DNA of 64,000 bases, taken from the NCBI GenBank assembly GCA_023512835.1, contig CM042086.1, positions 13,218,309 to 13,282,308 of the forward strand. The letters run 5' to 3'. The position numbers and the translations under genes are program-made. The stretch is from Taxillus chinensis (Eukaryota > Streptophyta > Magnoliopsida > Santalales > Loranthaceae). A model generated the notes under the pieces. That model saw only the letters and a list, made by a program, of their open reading frames with translations. It searched no databases and was not told the origin of the DNA. Of this stretch, positions 59,401-64,000 are shown in pieces. Positions within the stretch are counted from its first letter, which is position 1. Each line of letters opens with the position of its first letter.

Positions 59401-62400
59401 GAGTATATTCTTCCTATGCTTTCAATGCTTCCTGACGACCCTGAGGAAACTGTAAGGGTATGCTATGCCAGCAATATTTCTAAGCTTGCCTTAACTGCTT
59501 ATGGGTTTTTGATTCACTTTCTAAGCTTGAGTGATGCGGGGGTCCTTGATGAAATGAGCTTGCCTCAGAAATCACTGTCATCATCCAACAAAGCTTCCAG
59601 ACGATCCAAGAGGGTGAACAATGATGCCCAGCTGACACAGTTAAGGAGGTCCATAGCGGAGGTGGTTCAAGAACTTGTAATGGGTCCAAAGCAAACTCCA
59701 AACATTAGGAGAGCACTTTTGCAGGACATTTGCAACCTGTGCTGCTTTTTTGGCCAGAGACAGAGTAATGACTTTCTTCTACCAATCCTACCTGCATTTC
59801 TCAATGATCGAGATGAGCAGTTAAGGGCTGTGTTCTATAGGCAAATTGTTTATGTTTGTTTCATTGTAGGCCAAAGAAGTGTTGAGGAATATCTTTTACC
59901 TTATATTGAGCAAGCCTTAAGTGATACAATGGAAGCTGTGATTGCCAATTCTTTAGATTGCTTAACTACTCTCTGTAGAAATAATTTTTTGAGGAAGAGG
60001 ATACTTCTAGAAATGATTAAGCGTGCCATTCCATTGTTACAATATCCCAGTCAGTGGGTAAGAAAGTCAGCTGTTGCATTCATTGCTGCCAGTAGCAATA
60101 GTTTAGGTCCCATAGATTCATATGTTTTCCTTGCTCCAGTTATTCTCCCTTTTCTGCGCAGGCAGCCTGCTTCAATAGCTTCAGAGATGGCTCTGCTTTC
60201 TTGTCTCAAGCCTCCATTCTCTAGACAAGTATTTTACCAAGTTTTAGAAAATGCAAGGAGTTCAGATATGATGGAGAGGCAGAGAAAGATATGGTACAAT
60301 TCTTCAACGCAGTACAAACAATGGAAATCTGTGGATTCCCTAAAGAAAGGGGCCAAGGTGTCAAATTCTGTCAAGAATTCGCCAGAAGAGCAACATGATC
60401 TTCTGGGTCAAAATCAACTTGGCAGTACAATGGAGAAGCTTGATTTAAACGAAAGCAATGATAGTGAGACTAAATTGAGAGCCGTGGGAAGCCTTTTGGC
60501 TGATCCTTCTGGTGATTCCACATCTTCCGAAAGGTTACAGCTCTCTGGATTTATGTCTTCACAACTCAGTGGTCTGAACAGCTACATTGGTGATAAATCG
60601 TCAGAGGGCATACCTCTATACTCCTTTAGCATTGACAAAACTATTCCTGTACCATCAAATTCATCGATACAATCAAACCCCCTAGAAATTAGTTCATCTT
60701 CCATGCCTTGGATTGATCCAGTAAATAAACCTTTGAGCTTGGCTAGTTCAGTCCCAGCACCTAAACTTGTTTCAGGTTCATTTAGCATCGCTGATGGTTC
60801 TAGACAGTTTTACAGAGTGGTTCATGAACCAGAAGCCCGGGATAATGATCAGACTGCATATGTCAATAATAAGATTCTGGAAATGGGAAACTCCAGAAAT
60901 AGTGAAGGAAGCTCTGTTGCCATGGAAGATGCTACTACTCCAAATGATCCAACTCAGGTCCCATCTTTCATACGAACATCTTCAGCACCAGATCCTGGGT
61001 GGAGGCCCCGGGGTGTATTGGTTGCACACCTTCAGGAGCATCGTTCTGCGGTTAATGACATTTCCATTTCAACCGACCATAGCTTTTTCATTAGCGCATC
61101 TGATGACTCCACGGTCAAGGTGTGGGATTCCAGAAAGCTGGAAAAGGACATCTCATTCAGATCAAGGCTTACTTATTCCCTGGAGGGAAGTCGGGCATTG
61201 TGCACTGCATTTCTTCAGGGCTCCACTCAAGTTGTTGTTGGAGCATGTGATGGCACGATACATTTGTTCTCAGTTGATTACATTTCTCGAGGCCTTGGAA
61301 ATGTTGTTGAGAAGTACTCAGGTATTGCTGATATAAAGAGGAAGGATGTTCATGAAGGTGCAATACTGAACTTATTGAATTACTCCACTGGGCAGATGGT
61401 TATGTATAGCACCAAAAATTGTGGGATTCATCTCTGGGATTTAAGGACAAACTCAAATGCATGGACGCTGAAGACAGTTCCTGAGGAGGGTTATGTATCA
61501 TCTCTGGTAACAGACCCTTGTGGGAATTGGTTTGTCTCTGGGTCTTCCAGGGGTGTCCTAACCTTGTGGGATCTAAGGTTCCTTGTTCCTGTTAACTCGT
61601 GGCAGAATTCCATTGTGTCCCCCATAGAGAAACTCAGTCTTTTTATTCCCCCTCCAAATGCCTCTGTATCTACCGTAGCTCGGCCCTTAGTTTATGTTGC
61701 TGCTGGTTGCAATGAGGTCTCCCTTTGGAATGCTGAAAACTGGAGTTGCCACCAGGTACTTGCAAGTATAAACATTTTAAAATGCACGAGAACGGGGAAA
61801 ATATCACTGCTAAGAAATGGGAGCGTGAGTGTGCGTCCAGAATATTGGAAGTTGCTCTTTTTAGTCATGGTTTAAGATAGACATATCATATTAATTGAAT
61901 ATTGAAGTATGGGATCAAATAACTAAGCTCTTATGTTTAGTTATTGAAGAAACTGCAAAAAAAAAAAACCTTGTTTATGTAGTGGTATAATACTAATTTT
62001 GTTGGCGCTCGGCCCTCAACTGCTTGACACCGAACTGCATGTATGCGAATCGTATCAGCAATTTTGCATGTTCCTCGTGAAATTGACTCCGTTGTTGAAC
62101 TTTTGTGTGCAGGTATTTAGAATCACAAATAATGATGGTGATGCTGAAGTATCGGAAGTACCTTGGGCATTGGTGCGTCCATCAATGCGAATCAGCAACT
62201 CAAAGTACAGTATTAATGAACTCAATCAACCTCCTCCTCGTCTGTCTGGTATTCGGGCATTGCTTTCGTTACCTGGAGGGAATCTTTTAACCGGGAGTAC
62301 AGATTTGAAGATACGGTGCTGGGACCATTGCAGGTATGGTTTGAGCTTCGTCACCTTATTACTATTATTATTATTATTATTATTTGTATCTGTTGACAGT

Positions 62401-63142
62401 TCTGCAGTTTAATCCACTTTAAAAACACTAGTTTTTTGGGGGGTCTATTGCAGGCCTGCCAGAAGTTATTGTATATGTGGACCATCCTTTAAACGACTAG
62501 GAAATGATGATTTCTACGAAACAAGGTCTAATTTTGGAGTACAAGTCGTGCAGGTATTTCAAATACGTTGTTCAAGTCTTTATAGTTTCTTTGCTCTGGC
62601 CCTAAATCTCCCATTTTCTGAAAGCAAGGGTTGATATATTCACTCTCTGATGTTAAATTGATAACTGGATTTCTTTCTGGGTTTAATTACTAGTTGGGCA
62701 CGTGGATGTTTTTTTTTTTTTTTTGTAAAGTGATTTAGTGTGATTCGGCACTAGTTGGCAAACAAGCTCATTCAAAATTATGTTTATGTTCCTGAATTTT
62801 AACTAATGATCCTAATTGGGTCTCTTCCTGAGCTTTTACTCGTGATCTATAGACTAGGTTTTTATTTCGATCATAATTATGCTCTCTCTTTCTCACTCTC
62901 AAGTTGTCAAGTAGTGTATCTTTTGTTTTTGGTCCTAAATCCTTGGCTCTTCATTTGGCAAACAGGAAACCAAGAGACGGCCTCTGACAACCAAATTGAC
63001 AGCGAAGGCAGTTCTTGCAGCTGCCGCCACTGATGTTGCTGGTTGCCACCGCGACTCTGTCCTTGGTCTGGCTTCCGTGAAGTTAAATCAAAGACTCTTG
63101 ATTTCCAGCAGTAGAGATGGGGCTATCAAGGTTTGGAAGTAG
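53490..63142 (+). CDS. VPS15: VPS15, regulatory protein-kinase subunit of the class III PI3-kinase complex
   Basis: Eleven exons: 53490-53762, 54698-54820, 54904-54949, 55026-55186, 57092-57171, 57835-57940, 58369-58545, 58627-61755, 62113-62333, 62454-62553 and 62966-63142. They total 1530 residues, close to known plant VPS15. MGNK at the start is an N-myristoylation signal. The kinase domain has the Gly loop GRGRF, Lys54, HGDIKCEN (Asp149, Asn154) and DFASFKP in place of DFG, as in other VPS15 proteins. HEAT-like helices span about 500-860 and WD40 repeats about 1120 to the end ([42 protein letters not shown]). VPS15 anchors VPS34 with VPS30/ATG6 on endosomal membranes, making PI3P for vacuolar sorting and autophagy. 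Exon 8 (3129 nt) is unusually long. Introns 1 and 4 carry repeats. All junctions keep the frame. Confidence 0.95.
53949..54535. repeat. Tandem repeat in VPS15 intron 1 (two full copies and a partial third)
   Basis: A unit starting TTGGTCTAGTATACTCAGTT and containing GTTGAAACTTCACTGAGCAT, AGAGGGTGTTTGGGAGC and TTTACACATGTTTCTGTTTA begins at 53949 and 54175. A third copy lacking the first 60-odd bases starts at 54386. Copies are diverged by scattered substitutions and small indels. Confidence 0.85.
56267..56567 (-). pseudogene. Ty1/copia retrotransposon gag N-terminal remnant in VPS15 intron 4
   Basis: Antisense to VPS15. The first part (56567-56382) reads the copia N-terminal/UBN2 signature: [11 protein letters not shown], then a RRSV-like [10 protein letters not shown]. 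The continuation ([19 protein letters not shown]) lies in another frame beyond a frameshift near 56390-56400 and ends in a stop at 56267. No protease, integrase or reverse transcriptase is visible nearby, so this is a dead fragment. Family from remembered motifs. Confidence 0.75.
56562..56836. repeat. 42-bp inverted repeat in VPS15 intron 4
   Basis: The arm at 56562-56603 (AAACAAAGTGGATATAATCC...) and the arm at 56795-56836 are reverse complements with about two mismatches, separated by 191 bp. The transcript could fold into a long hairpin. The left arm adjoins the start of the copia gag remnant, so the structure probably arose during insertion or decay of that element. Confidence 0.85.
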
Positions 63143-64000
63143 AGGGCAGGGAGCTTATAATCTAAACTGTTCATAGTGCCAAACCATGATATAAGCTAAT
63201 ATGTACAGTCGACCTCTCAATCAAATCATCATCTATCTGACCTTGCATTTTTGTATAGCGCGAAAGAAGTTGTTCATGGATTGGAGATAATGGTCTAAAT
63301 ATAGATTACTAAGAGGGCACACGAAACGGTATCGTTTTTAATTAAATGCTGTAAATAAAAACAACTAACTGAAAACGACGCCGTTTTTTGTTACTGTAAG
63401 AGTTAGTGAGATGGGATGAGGTGTTGAAAGAGTACGATGTCATTGTAAAATGTTGACAAATGTAAAAAAAAAAAAAAAAAAAAAGAAAGGCGACGTTAGT
63501 ATTATTAAACGTTAAATTTGAAAGTTTGAATTATAATATTTTTTTTAATTCTCAAGGGATGGATCGACATTGGAAGGGTGTAAATGGATCAAAAGATCTA
63601 TTTAGATCCGTGTTTCACGATGAATTGGATTGGATCGTTTTATATTTTCATTCCCATAGATGATACTGTGAGATTGTTGATATTACGTGATGAACAAGAA
63701 CACGCAGATTTAAATTGGATTAAATTCCAAATTTATAGTGTAATCATAGGTTAAGATTCAACATAATTTATTAAAAAACAACTAAGATAGTAGAAAATAT
63801 ATAGGCCCTGATGTTAAAATTTATATGGCTTAAGAGCACTCACCTACTCGTCTTCAAAATTATGTACACGCATAGGTGTTCTCTACATGCCCCACCTACT
63901 CGTCTTTGGTTGTAACTTGTAACATTTATTTTGACCCCTTATCGACTTTTGCTTCCGGGGAACCAATGTTTGTTTGAACTAATATAAGCAAATGATTATA
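63143..64000. other. VPS15 3' flank and intergenic DNA
   Basis: Includes the VPS15 3' untranslated region, an A-tract at about 63463-63484, a near-palindromic AAAACGACGCCGTTTTTT at 63372, and a short repeat CACCTACTCGTCTT at about 63841 and 63894. No gene is recognised. Confidence 0.45.

Noticed and set aside
60767..61336. 189-codon plus-strand frame inside VPS15
   Set aside because: Overlaps the WD40-coding exon in another frame; the VPS15 frame has clear domain content.
1..64000. tRNA, rRNA and CRISPR-type arrays
   Set aside because: I looked for T-loop-like GGTTCGA signatures, rRNA stretches and regularly spaced repeats and saw none that hold up; a tRNAscan or Rfam search would be decisive.
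1..64000. Intact LTR retrotransposon
   Set aside because: No long direct terminal repeats with TG...CA ends and no polymerase or integrase frames were seen; only the short gag remnant in VPS15 intron 4.

Overview
This is nuclear DNA of a flowering plant. GC-richer, intron-containing genes sit in very AT-rich intergenic DNA, and the recognisable products are plant families: an aleurain-type vacuolar protease, an RLCK-VII kinase, VSP-like acid phosphatases, profilin, a GH17-X8 beta-1,3-glucanase, an OXS3-like protein and VPS15. Several first exons and single-exon genes are strongly G/C at codon third positions while others (VPS15, the glucanase) are not. That two-class pattern is common in monocots, but the window alone does not fix the lineage.

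Layout: 1-3.2 kb is intergenic and holds a complete non-autonomous hAT-like element with an 8-bp target duplication. 3.3-7.0 kb (minus) is the aleurain gene, 8 exons, first intron apparently GC-AG. 10.1-15.5 kb is a direct duplication of about 1.8 kb, each copy with one single-exon gene for an internally repeated, probably RRM-like protein. 15.5-21.1 kb is AT-rich with no convincing gene. 21.15-24.76 kb (plus) is a RIPK-like receptor-like cytoplasmic kinase, 5 exons. 28.5-34.5 kb (minus) holds two tandem HAD-type acid phosphatase genes, 3 exons each. 38.5-40.0 kb (plus) is profilin, 3 exons. 42.6-45.0 kb (minus) is the GH17-X8 glucanase, 3 exons. 46.7-47.6 kb (plus) is the OXS3-like gene, 2 exons. 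50.85-51.1 kb (plus) is a small basic Gly/Lys-rich protein. 53.5-63.1 kb (plus) is VPS15, 11 exons, 1530 codons, with a tandem repeat in intron 1 and an antisense copia gag remnant plus a 42-bp inverted repeat in intron 4.

The genes do not form one pathway, as expected for a plant chromosome segment. Thematic links exist only in part: the protease acts in the vacuole, VPS15 acts in vacuolar trafficking and autophagy, the glucanase and acid phosphatases carry secretory signals, and the kinase and OXS3-like protein belong to stress or immune families. Splice sites were placed by eye using reading-frame continuity, GT/AG (once GC/AG) borders and remembered family sequences; no database was searched. 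The least explained item is the duplicated RRM-like gene pair, whose coding sequence is a decaying tandem array of one repeat unit.
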